This document shows positions 52,636 through 61,467 of a DNA stretch of 64,000 nt, piece by piece (position 1 is the first letter of the stretch; each line of letters opens with the position of its first letter). The stretch spans positions 2,790,001 through 2,854,000 of the forward strand of contig NZ_CP117523.1 of NCBI RefSeq assembly GCF_036812735.1, written 5' to 3'. A program made the translations under genes and the position numbers. The DNA is from Terrisporobacter glycolicus ATCC 14880 = DSM 1288. Its GTDB lineage: Bacteria; Bacillota; Clostridia; Peptostreptococcales; Peptostreptococcaceae. The notes beneath the pieces were generated by a model, which ran no database searches, was not told the DNA's origin, and was given only the letters and a program-made list of their open reading frames with translations.

Positions 52636-55200
52636 TTAGTCATTTATTCTCAGCCCTTCTACTATACTTAGCTTAATTATTTTGTTTCTTGATAAATAAG
52701 TTGCCAATAAGCACATTACTATTGTAGCTATTCCAAATTGAAGTATTTCATTTATTGGTATATTATATGACATGCTATTTTCTAGACCTAGGCCTTCAGC
52801 TCTTATACTATTTACCATATAAATAAATTTAGAATAACTTATGGTAGCTACTACAGATGATACTACTATACTAAATAAGGCATATATCATACTTTCTTTT
52901 ACTATCATTTTTTTAATATTTTTCATGCTCATACCCATAGCCCTAAGTGTTGCCAATTCTTTTATTCTCAGCATAATATTAGTTTTAATTATACATATTA
53001 TATTTATGGAAGATATTATAAGTGTAAGAATTACAGATACTAACACTTCCTTTTTATTTTCTTCTGATTCCTCTTTAAATCTACTTTCGTATTTATATTT
53101 ACTTTCTATTTCTTTAAAAGAAGAACCCTTTGTTAATTCATCTAAAGCTTTATTTACTTCCTCATCTTTTCCATCTTCTAACTTTATAGATATTTTGTTG
53201 TAGTCCTTTATATTAGTTATATTTTTCAAATCATCCTCATTTAAAATTAATTGAGCTAAATAACCTAATCCTCCATCTTGAGTTACAACATAATCTTTAT
53301 TTAATAAGCCACTGACTTTAACTTTTATATTTTTATATTCCAATTTCCCCTTATTTTTTGAAGGTACTTTTATATCAATTAAGTCCCCCACTTTAACTTT
53401 CTTTAAAACCTTTGCATTATTTGAGCTTTGCATAGGCGAGTAAAAATAGTTTGAAACTAGAGCCCTTGGATAGTCTTCTTTATTTTTCTCATAAATATTG
53501 CTACCTTCTTCTATATATTTATCTAAACTTCTTATAAAGTTTTTGTTATATCCTTTTACTCCAGTAATAATCTCTAGGTTATTTTGATTATCTTTAGAAG
53601 ATATAAAAGGTTTAACATCATCAGAAATATTATTTATACTACTTTTTAAGTATGCTGTTAAATTCATACTAGGATAAACTTCTTTTATATTATCAATCTT
53701 AGATATCTTATTAATAAGGTTACTGTCATAATTACAATAAGCTTCTTCTGTATTATAAAAATTATGTCTTAGAATCACATCAGTATCTCCCATGGCCATA
53801 ACAGACATACTAGTACTTCCAGAATTTTCTTCATCATTATTAAAAATTGCCATCTTACTTATAAATAGTGATCCTGCTAGACTTATGGAAAGTATGGATA
53901 ATATAGTTCTACTTTTATTTCTCCACACATTTTTAAATGCCATTTCACCAGTTAGTCCAAATATTTTTCTAATTAATTTATGATAAAACTTATCTTTTCC
54001 TTTTTTTGTGTTGTTATTTATATCTCTAATAGCCTCCATAGGACTTATTTTTGAGCCTTTGTATGTTGAGAAAACACAGGAAATTAAAACTGCAAAAGAT
54101 GCTAATTCTAATGGTTCCATTATACTTTCTTTACTTATATAAATATTTTGCTGACTTCCATAAATACTACTTATTCCTATTAAAGAAATTACATATCCCA
54201 AAGCAAATCCTAGGACTAAACCTAAAATAAGAACTATTAAACTTTGAATAAGTATCATGAGTCTAACATTTTTCTTTTTCATTCCTATGGCTCTTAATAT
54301 ACCAATTTGCTTTGTCATATCAATTAATATTATATTAAATATGCTGAATATAACTAAAGCTGCTGATAGCATTGGTATTAGCTTATTGTTTCTGCTAAAG
54401 GTTGTGCTTTTTGACATTTCATAATCATCTAGTGCATTGCTAAGCTGTGTATTTATAATTAAATCTCCATCATTTAGTTTATATTTACCTATAATTTCAT
54501 CAGCCTTAGACATACTAGGAGTTTTTGTACTAAATTTCAAAATACCACTATGAGTTACAAGTTCTTTTGGAATAATATTTTGATTATTTGAAAAATAAGT
54601 AAATCCTCTAACATTGTAATATTCATTTCCTTCATTATAACCTTTATAGTAACCTTCAGGCTTTTGAACTATTCCAACTAGTTTAAATTTCTTTTTCTTA
54701 CTATAAATTTGTTTTTCATTTTTATTGTCCACATAATGTTTTACAACAGTAAAGTCAATTTCTTCATTTAATTTATTGTCTAAGTTCATTTCTTTTAACG
54801 CTTTTTCTTCTAAAACTATTTCATTTTCATTTTTAGGATAAGTACCATTTATCAATTTATATCCGTAATTTTTAATAAAATCTTCATTGTAAGAATCTAG
54901 CTGAATGGATACTCCATTTTTATCTACAATACTACCTAAATTAATTACATCATGGATTTCTTTTACTTCTTTGTCTTTTTCTAATTGATTTGACACACTA
55001 TCACTTAAATTATTGTATTCAGCATGATAATCACTGAAATTTTTATAAGCTTCTTTAATATTTATCTCACTCTTAGTCTCTGGTATAACATTTAATGTAA
55101 AAATTAGCATTACTGCTAAAGAAATACTTGTTATAAGAGCTAAGCTTTTGCCTTTTTGGCTTTTTAAATATGACACTGCCAATTTAAAACTAACTTTCAT
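52636..55200 (-). CDS. FtsX-type ABC transporter permease, 854 aa
   Basis: A MacB/FtsX-family permease with an N-terminal helix (about 20-40), an extracytoplasmic domain, a first block of helices (about 270-390), a second extracytoplasmic region, and a final block (about 715-840). The paired motifs TKQIGILRAIGMKKKNVR and RIKELATLRAMGMSMKN are visible. It resembles the 865-residue permease at 34894 in plan but is a separate gene. A GGGAGG site precedes the ATG. Its promoter carries tandem LytTR-type boxes. Confidence 0.93.
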   Translation of the reverse strand: MKVSFKLAVSYLKSQKGKSLALITSISLAVMLIFTLNVIPETKSEINIKEAYKNFSDYHAEYNNLSDSVSNQLEKDKEVKEIHDVINLGSIVDKNGVSIQLDSYNEDFIKNYGYKLINGTYPKNENEIVLEEKALKEMNLDNKLNEEIDFTVVKHYVDNKNEKQIYSKKKKFKLVGIVQKPEGYYKGYNEGNEYYNVRGFTYFSNNQNIIPKELVTHSGILKFSTKTPSMSKADEIIGKYKLNDGDLIINTQLSNALDDYEMSKSTTFSRNNKLIPMLSAALVIFSIFNIILIDMTKQIGILRAIGMKKKNVRLMILIQSLIVLILGLVLGFALGYVISLIGISSIYGSQQNIYISKESIMEPLELASFAVLISCVFSTYKGSKISPMEAIRDINNNTKKGKDKFYHKLIRKIFGLTGEMAFKNVWRNKSRTILSILSISLAGSLFISKMAIFNNDEENSGSTSMSVMAMGDTDVILRHNFYNTEEAYCNYDSNLINKISKIDNIKEVYPSMNLTAYLKSSINNISDDVKPFISSKDNQNNLEIITGVKGYNKNFIRSLDKYIEEGSNIYEKNKEDYPRALVSNYFYSPMQSSNNAKVLKKVKVGDLIDIKVPSKNKGKLEYKNIKVKVSGLLNKDYVVTQDGGLGYLAQLILNEDDLKNITNIKDYNKISIKLEDGKDEEVNKALDELTKGSSFKEIESKYKYESRFKEESEENKKEVLVSVILTLIISSINIICIIKTNIMLRIKELATLRAMGMSMKNIKKMIVKESMIYALFSIVVSSVVATISYSKFIYMVNSIRAEGLGLENSMSYNIPINEILQFGIATIVMCLLATYLSRNKIIKLSIVEGLRIND

Positions 55201-55292
55201 CTTTTCCTCCCAGTTGTTATTTATATAGTTAAAGAGTGTTACCTTTTACATATAAAAAGATAACACCCTTTGATTTTCTGCTCAATATCTAT

Positions 55293-55323
55293 GACACAAC
55301 TGGTATTTTTATTGTGCCAACTG
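55293..55323 (-). promoter_or_regulatory. Tandem LytTR-type (VirR/AgrA-like) binding boxes upstream of ABC operon
   Basis: On the minus strand CAGTTGGCAC (55314-55323) and CAGTTGTGTC (55293-55302) are direct repeats with starts exactly 21 bp apart. Both resemble the CAGTTNTNCAC core bound by LytTR regulators such as VirR and AgrA, which bind two sites about 21-22 bp apart. A plausible -35 (TTGAGC) follows about 9 bp after the second box. The AgrA-like regulator encoded about 1.5 kb upstream is the obvious ligand. Confidence 0.65.
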
Positions 55324-55351
55324 TCATGTTTTAATTTTTATAAAGAAAAAT

Positions 55352-56719
55352 TTATTGTTTCAATGGTATATAAATTATACTTATAAATTTATTTTCTTCA
55401 TTTTCAATTTCCAATTCTCCATCATACTTTTTAAGTGATGATTTAATACTTTCAATTCCAATACCATGAAAATATTTATCTTTCTTGCTACTTATTATTT
55501 TATTATTTTTAATTATTACTTTATTTGCCTTACTATTTTCACATTTTATAATATAGTAAGACTTTACAATTGTGCCTCTTATGCTTATATATTTTTTATT
55601 TTTACTATTTTCCATCTTGTCACATGCTTCTATTGCATTATCTAGCAAATTTGAAAATATACTTGATACGTCCATCATGTGTAAAAAATCACATTTTGAA
55701 AAATCTATATTACATAAGAAGTCTATGTTTTTCATATTACATAGCTTGCTTTTTTCACTTAGTATAACATCTAATATAACATTTCCTGTATTATATATAT
55801 TTTCAAAATCCTTGATTTCATTATTAATACTATTTATATACTCATCAACATTAGAGCTTTGGTTTTGAATAAGCTTTATATTTGTCATATGATTATTTAT
55901 ATCATGATAAAGTCTTTTTACTTTTTCTTGTGATTCTTTTATATTTAAATAATAATTATATTCCATATCATGCTTTTTATTAAGTAATTCTAACTTCGCT
56001 TTTTCCTCAGTAGATTTCAATAACTTTATTAGAATAAATATAAAAACTATATTACTGGCAACGATTATGTAAGGCAGAGCCAGTTCTGCAAAATGAACAA
56101 AGGGTATAATTTCTAATGATTGATTAATTTTTATTTTATTATCACTTATTACATCATAAAGACCAACTAAACTTGAAGATGCTTTGTTTAAAAATAAAAT
56201 TATTAAGCTATTCATTATAATAGTAATTATTATATATAAATAATACTTCTTGTTAAGAGATAATTTTTTTAATTTACCAAAAGAAAGTGCAATTAAAAGC
56301 ATGGATGTATTAACTATTATCATTTCCAAATTTCCATAATATGAGTATTTAACTATACCTAATTTATATTTTATAAAAATATAAGTAAACAATATAAGAT
56401 ACTCAAATGTAATAGCTATTCCTTTATATATTAGGTTATACATTAATGAATAAATGAAAGTTTTTTTTAAATCAAATGAGTATGAAATTTTACAAATAAA
56501 AAATAATAAAATAAATGAAATTGAAAAATCTATTTCTAATAAATAAATTTTTGACTGGTTTATTATTAATAAAATTGCTAGTAAAATATTTATTAGATTA
56601 AGAAATTTATTTTTTACGTTATAACTATACCCTATTTTTTTCATCATAATAAAAAATGAAATTATAAATATTATATTATCTACTATTCTTTCTACTTCAT
56701 AAAACTCAATATTTAACAT
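55352..56719 (-). CDS. AgrC-like sensor kinase (GHKL family)
   Basis: A 455-residue membrane kinase. About six or seven N-terminal hydrophobic segments (residues 10-235) form the sensor, followed by a GHKL kinase domain. The H-box lies in RLYHDINNHMTNIKL, the N-box in SNLLDNAIEACDKM, and the G-box in FHGIGIESIKS. Such kinases usually sense peptides, but no agrB or agrD gene was seen next to it. Its ATG overlaps the regulator gene's stop by 7 bp, so the two are coupled. Confidence 0.93.
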   Translation of the reverse strand: MLNIEFYEVERIVDNIIFIISFFIMMKKIGYSYNVKNKFLNLINILLAILLIINQSKIYLLEIDFSISFILLFFICKISYSFDLKKTFIYSLMYNLIYKGIAITFEYLILFTYIFIKYKLGIVKYSYYGNLEMIIVNTSMLLIALSFGKLKKLSLNKKYYLYIIITIIMNSLIILFLNKASSSLVGLYDVISDNKIKINQSLEIIPFVHFAELALPYIIVASNIVFIFILIKLLKSTEEKAKLELLNKKHDMEYNYYLNIKESQEKVKRLYHDINNHMTNIKLIQNQSSNVDEYINSINNEIKDFENIYNTGNVILDVILSEKSKLCNMKNIDFLCNIDFSKCDFLHMMDVSSIFSNLLDNAIEACDKMENSKNKKYISIRGTIVKSYYIIKCENSKANKVIIKNNKIISSKKDKYFHGIGIESIKSSLKKYDGELEIENEENKFISIIYIPLKQ

Positions 56720-57426
56720 AATTTTTCTCTCATTGAATGAAGGAACTTACTTTTAAAATCCTTAAATCTATGCCTACTAACAGGCACTTCCTCTTTATTC
56801 TCCATAATAGCAACATATTGCTTTATAAGGTCTACATACTCCATATTTACTAAAAAGCTTTTATGACACCTATAAAAATTACTGTTGTTAATTTCTTTTT
56901 CTATCTTATCCAAAACACTCTTAACCTGATGATTTTCGTCTTTTGTGTGTATAGTCATATCTCTTTTTTGTATTTCTATATAAGTTATGTCACTAACTTT
57001 TATCTTTAAGGTATCATTTTTTTCATCTATAATTATATATTTATTATTTTTGTTAATTTCATTTATGCAGCTTATGATATGTTTTTTTAGATCTTCATAT
57101 TTTAGTGGCTTTAATAAATATCTATAAGCTCTTACTTCATATCCTTCTTGAATATAATCTACTAGCGATGTAGTAAATATTATCTCAGCATTTCTATTAT
57201 CTATTTTTCTAATTTTTCTTGCTGTATCCATACCATTTAGTTTGTCCATTAGAATATCTAATAAGAATATATCTACATCTTGAGGATAATTATTAAAAAG
57301 GTCTTCACCTGAGCTAAATGTAAGTATTTCATATGATAAGTCTTTTTCATCTAAGATTTGAATTAAGTAGTTCTTTATTAGTTCCCTTTGTTCTTTTTCG
57401 TCTTCACATACTGCGATTTTTAACAT
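56713..57426 (-). CDS. LytTR-family response regulator (AgrA-like)
   Basis: A 237-residue regulator with a receiver domain (IAVCEDEKEQREL, Asp in DIFLLDILMDKLNG, Lys in YLLKPLKYED) and a C-terminal LytTR DNA-binding domain (ITYIEIQKRDMTIHTKD, then FYRCHKSFLVNMEYV and PVSRHRFKDFKSKF). LytTR domains bind tandem CAGTT-type boxes, which occur upstream of the ABC permease gene. An GGATG site precedes the ATG. Confidence 0.95.
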   Translation of the reverse strand: MLKIAVCEDEKEQRELIKNYLIQILDEKDLSYEILTFSSGEDLFNNYPQDVDIFLLDILMDKLNGMDTARKIRKIDNRNAEIIFTTSLVDYIQEGYEVRAYRYLLKPLKYEDLKKHIISCINEINKNNKYIIIDEKNDTLKIKVSDITYIEIQKRDMTIHTKDENHQVKSVLDKIEKEINNSNFYRCHKSFLVNMEYVDLIKQYVAIMENKEEVPVSRHRFKDFKSKFLHSMREKLC

Positions 57427-57586
57427 TTACATCCTCCAAATTACTCCCTTACTAACTTCTAGTTTTAATTATATATTAGTCTTTACTATTTTTAAATATT
57501 TTATATCTATATACAATTATACACAGAGCAAGTTCTTAAGATAAATTTTAATAAAATTTAATAAGAAGGCGTATGCAAATTTATGC

Positions 57587-58261
57587 TTATATCAAATTCC
57601 AGTTATATTCTTTATATTTTATTTTATAAGTCTTAAATTTTTCAGCATATATGTACTGATTTGCAAAATCGCTTTTATACCATTTAAATATTTTCGATGC
57701 ATTTATTACCTTACTTTTATGGTCTATATTTGTTTCAAACTGTAAAAATGTTTCCTCTGATTTTTTTAATTCTTCATTAATATTTTTACTTGTATAGGCT
57801 CTAATAGCAGGACAAGATTTCGCACCGCAATTTAGTGCAAAATGAATACGTGAATCTTTTTCATTTACCATATAAGCTTTTCGTTTATCATATTTTCCAA
57901 ATGGAGCTTTAAAAGAGTTTACAGGTCTTTTATTCTTTCTCAAAATACCATGTTCAATATTATCCAGGGACCATTCAGATCCACCTATGTTGGCTTTTTT
58001 ACTTTTAAAAATTGATTCTTTACTTAAACTTTCTGTTATTTTCATTTCTATAATAAAATAGCACATTAACCCATTATAAATATTTATCCAAAAGGCTTTT
58101 TTCTCATCATCATTTTTTAATTCATCCAAATTAATATCTTTTAGTTTATTGTATAATTTATTTAATTCTAACAGATCTTGTTTACCATCAAGTAACCATT
58201 CATATTTTTTTGTTTTTGCTAATACGCAAAATTCTATTGATAAATTCTCAGCGGGTTTCAT
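57587..58261 (-). CDS. DUF547 domain protein
   Basis: A 224-residue protein of the DUF547 family, recognised by KKAFWINIYNGLMCYFIIE, then GILRKNKRPVNSF and HFALNCGAKSCPAIRAYT. The fold is thought to be related to papain-like enzymes; the Cys in GAKSCPAIR and conserved His in FALNCG vicinity fit, but activity is unknown. It lies 128 bp after the HemN-like gene on the same strand. An AGAGGT site precedes the ATG. Confidence 0.88.
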   Translation of the reverse strand: MKPAENLSIEFCVLAKTKKYEWLLDGKQDLLELNKLYNKLKDINLDELKNDDEKKAFWINIYNGLMCYFIIEMKITESLSKESIFKSKKANIGGSEWSLDNIEHGILRKNKRPVNSFKAPFGKYDKRKAYMVNEKDSRIHFALNCGAKSCPAIRAYTSKNINEELKKSEETFLQFETNIDHKSKVINASKIFKWYKSDFANQYIYAEKFKTYKIKYKEYNWNLI

Positions 58262-58389
58262 TGTTATTTACCTCTTTTTTAATATATTATAATTTTACTT
58301 TACTAAATTTGTTGTTTTAATTCAATTAGATACTTTTAGGTTACCAATGCACTATTAAAATTTTTATTTATTAGTACATTAACAATCAT

Positions 58390-59649
58390 TTAATATAATT
58401 CAATCTTGTTTGGCCATGGATTATTTCGTGCAATACTCCATGTTTTATCAATATATTGCAGTGTATAAATTTGCTCTACTGCGTGGAAATAATAAGAGCC
58501 TTTTGTAGTAACTTTATATCCTACCTCGTCTTCTTTTAATAATCCCATTACTTTTGCTATACTCAGTTCAAGTCTATAATCTTTACTTAAATCACTACTA
58601 AACATCTTTTTATAATCCGCTTTGTTCAAGTTCATATTGTAAACATTCCAAAATAACCAATAAGATTTTCTTGAAAACTTAGTAAAGTTTAATACTAATG
58701 CACAGGCAAATTCATTATTATTTATTGCATTTATGTACTCATCCACTGAGAAAGTATTCAACCTAAACTTGTCATCAAAGAGTGATGCCGCTCCCGGTCC
58801 TAATCCTATAAAGTTTTCTCTCGTTATGGATGAATATTTTTCTGTATTTGGCTTAGCAAAAGTCCATACAGAAGTTCTATCTAATCCTATTTCTTTTGAT
58901 AAATTCACCAGTTCAAAAAGCATTTTTTTCTTTTCGTTGGAAGATAGAGGTTTTCTTTTGTTATTAGCATAAGAAAAATCAATAAATGGATAAGTAGAAA
59001 TTTGAGTTGCTCCAAGTTCAAAAGCCAGTACTACGTCTTCCTTTAGCTCCTCTATACTTTGGCCTGGTATTCCAAATATTAAATCTACGTCTATTGTTTC
59101 AAATCCAACTTCTTTGATTAACTTTATTTTTTCAGCTTCATTATTTTCTATTCTGCCTAAGCTTTCTAAACAGTTTTTATTAAAAGACTGAATCCCAACA
59201 CTTAGCATGTTAAATCCTAAGGTCTTTAACTTATTCAATAGATTTAAATTAATATTACTTGGATGTAATTCTATGGCTAAGCTTCCCTTCAAATTAAAGT
59301 TTTCTTTTACAACATTTATAATTTCTTCAAGATAGTCTATAAGCAAAGCTGGCGTTCCACCTCCAAAATACAAAGATGTTAAGTCCTGTTTTTTATATCT
59401 TAAATTAGCTAGCTTTATCTCTTTTAATAAAACTTCCTTATATTCAAAAGCCTTTTTTTCATCATATAATTCTTTATTGTAAGGACAAAAAGAACATATA
59501 CTTTTACAAAATGGTATATGTATATATAATCCTAAATTATCTTTATTATTTAAATCAACATAATTTAAATCATTATTATCATTGCACTTTATAAACTCAA
59601 ATGGCTTAAAACTTCTGTTTAACACTGGTCTTAAAATATTCGTCAGCAT
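58390..59649 (-). CDS. Radical SAM enzyme, HemN/HemW-like (coproporphyrinogen III oxidase-related)
   Basis: A 419-residue radical SAM protein. The cluster cysteines C48, C52 and C55 lie in IPFCKSICSFCPY. HemN-family motifs YFGGGTPALL and MLSVGIQSFN are present, with GIPGQSIEEL. This family includes true HemN, HemW haem chaperones and other methyltransferases, and the sequence alone does not decide between them. No haem genes are nearby. The ATG at 59649 follows GGGGAG; the longer frame to 59667 overlaps the preceding gene's stop. Confidence 0.9.
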   Translation of the reverse strand: MLTNILRPVLNRSFKPFEFIKCNDNNDLNYVDLNNKDNLGLYIHIPFCKSICSFCPYNKELYDEKKAFEYKEVLLKEIKLANLRYKKQDLTSLYFGGGTPALLIDYLEEIINVVKENFNLKGSLAIELHPSNINLNLLNKLKTLGFNMLSVGIQSFNKNCLESLGRIENNEAEKIKLIKEVGFETIDVDLIFGIPGQSIEELKEDVVLAFELGATQISTYPFIDFSYANNKRKPLSSNEKKKMLFELVNLSKEIGLDRTSVWTFAKPNTEKYSSITRENFIGLGPGAASLFDDKFRLNTFSVDEYINAINNNEFACALVLNFTKFSRKSYWLFWNVYNMNLNKADYKKMFSSDLSKDYRLELSIAKVMGLLKEDEVGYKVTTKGSYYFHAVEQIYTLQYIDKTWSIARNNPWPNKIELY

Positions 59650-59659
59650 ATTATCTCCC

Positions 59660-60562
59660 CTATACAAATTTCAAATATGTTTTTAAAGTTTCATAGATTA
59701 TCTTAGGATTTCCACCAAACAACAAGGCAAATTCTACGGCAAATAGATATCCACATTCATTGCATAATCCGTCTATTTCCACACATCTTCCACATACAAA
59801 TCTCTTTTTATTTTCTACTACCAAACATTGTTTGCAAGGTCTGTTCCAATTGTTATCTAAATAATAATCTAGAGCAGAATATAAATTAAATATGGGATAA
59901 CCTTCCTTCATAAGTTGTTTTATAGTATTTACTACTTCAATTTTTTGTTCTCTGCTCAAACTTAGATCCTCTGTACCCTCATAAGGTGTGTGAAAATTAA
60001 AGGAAATACTCTTTAGATTTTTAGTATTTTTAACTAATTCACAAAGTTCTCCTACATCTTTATAATTTCTATTATTAATGGCCATATATACACAAATATT
60101 GCTGTCATTGGCTTTTTCCACATTTTCTAATATTGTATCAAATGTGTTTCCCCTTATAAAATTGTGATTTTCTTTAGTTCCATCAATACTTAAAAATATA
60201 ATATCTGCCTCTTTAATATCTAAATCTATAGTTCCGTTGGTAACTATATTAACTAATTCAAAGCCTATTTCTTTAGCTTCTGCAATTAAGTCCTTAGCAT
60301 TTTTCCCACTGTCATTCCAAAGAAGTGTTTCTCCACCACAAAAGAATAAAATTCTAACACCTTCATTATAAAGCTTAATCATTTCCTCTTTTATGTCTTC
60401 ATAAGGATGAATTATTTTGTTTATGTTGTTTACTGCACAATGCTTACAAGTAAGATTGCAATAATCTGTAAGTATTATAGTTGCAAGTATTGGATTAGTA
60501 TTTTTCAAAAATATTGTTTTTAATCCATAAGTTGAAAATTCTATAAATGATTTTAGCTTCAT
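59660..60562 (-). CDS. Radical SAM protein with C-terminal cysteine-rich region
   Basis: A 300-residue radical SAM enzyme. The cluster cysteines C35, C39 and C42 lie in DYCNLTCKHCAVN, followed by FFCGGETLLW and IFLSIDGTKENHN. The C-terminal part carries eight residues of Cys spacing (CKQC, CGRC, CNEC) that suggests an extra Fe-S cluster or zinc, as in SPASM-like proteins. The substrate is unknown. It lies 10 bp before the HemN-like gene; the two look like one transcript. Confidence 0.9.
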   Translation of the reverse strand: MKLKSFIEFSTYGLKTIFLKNTNPILATIILTDYCNLTCKHCAVNNINKIIHPYEDIKEEMIKLYNEGVRILFFCGGETLLWNDSGKNAKDLIAEAKEIGFELVNIVTNGTIDLDIKEADIIFLSIDGTKENHNFIRGNTFDTILENVEKANDSNICVYMAINNRNYKDVGELCELVKNTKNLKSISFNFHTPYEGTEDLSLSREQKIEVVNTIKQLMKEGYPIFNLYSALDYYLDNNWNRPCKQCLVVENKKRFVCGRCVEIDGLCNECGYLFAVEFALLFGGNPKIIYETLKTYLKFV

Positions 60563-60780
60563 AATTCACCTACCCCCAATTTAAATATATTAATAAACGT
60601 TTTTGTACTTTTATTCCAATTTTATAATAACATAAAAAGACCTGCTACCATATTGATTCTACTGAATATATTAGATCACATAATAAATAAAGAAATTTTA
60701 ATGTATATTATGCTTGTCGATTTTCCAATAATCATTTATATAGTATAATTATATATAAAGATAGGATGGTACAAAGATAT

Positions 60781-61398
60781 ATGAATAAAATAATTATAAC
60801 AAAAGAACTTACACATTCTCAAAAAATACAAGTTTGTGAACTTGTGTATCAAGGTTTCTATAAAAAGCTATCTAACTATTGGATATTTGAAAAAAATATA
60901 GAAAAAGGATCTACTGTACTTCAAGGCTGTATAAATTACAATAATGGTATATATGCTATAGAAAATGGAAATGTAGTAGGTTTTATAGGTATCCAGTTTA
61001 GAAAAAATAAATTTAGAGAATTTAATATAAGTACCCTTAAATCGCATTATGGATTAATAGGCGCTACTTGGAGAGGCTTATTAAATAAATTTGAAAATAA
61101 ATCAAATTCATTGAAAGACGATGAAATGTACATTGACTTAATAGTCGTTAATGCTAATCACAGAGGTAAAGGTATAGCATCCTTACTTATAGAAAAAGTT
61201 ACTAATTTGTCTATTGAGAATAATTTTAATAAAATACTATTAGATGTTGTTGATACCAATGAAAGTGCAATAAATTTATATAAAAAACTTGGTTATAAAA
61301 CTCTTAAAGTAATCGATTTTAAAGGACTGACAGATTTTATGGGATACAGAAAAGTTATGTATATGTGTAAAAATCTTAAAGGTGAAGATAATTCATAA
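60781..61398 (+). CDS. GNAT-family N-acetyltransferase
   Basis: A 205-residue acetyltransferase with the GNAT acetyl-CoA motif VVNANHRGKGIASLLIEKV and the C-terminal ESAINLYKKLGYKTLK segment. The substrate is unknown. The ATG at 60781 has AGGATGG about 10 nt upstream; the ATG at 60766 overlaps that sequence and is less likely. It is divergent from the radical SAM pair and ends in a strong terminator. Confidence 0.88.
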   Translation: MNKIIITKELTHSQKIQVCELVYQGFYKKLSNYWIFEKNIEKGSTVLQGCINYNNGIYAIENGNVVGFIGIQFRKNKFREFNISTLKSHYGLIGATWRGLLNKFENKSNSLKDDEMYIDLIVVNANHRGKGIASLLIEKVTNLSIENNFNKILLDVVDTNESAINLYKKLGYKTLKVIDFKGLTDFMGYRKVMYMCKNLKGEDNS

Positions 61399-61403
61399 AA
61401 ATT

Positions 61404-61440
61404 ATAACCTAATGATATAAGAATTATATCATTAGGTTAT
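61404..61440. terminator. Bidirectional intrinsic terminator
   Basis: A perfect 16-bp stem (61404-61419 with 61425-61440) around a 5-nt loop, with a T run after it, between convergent GNAT and mprF genes. Confidence 0.9.
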
Positions 61441-61467
61441 TTTTACAAATAATTTATACTTTCATAT

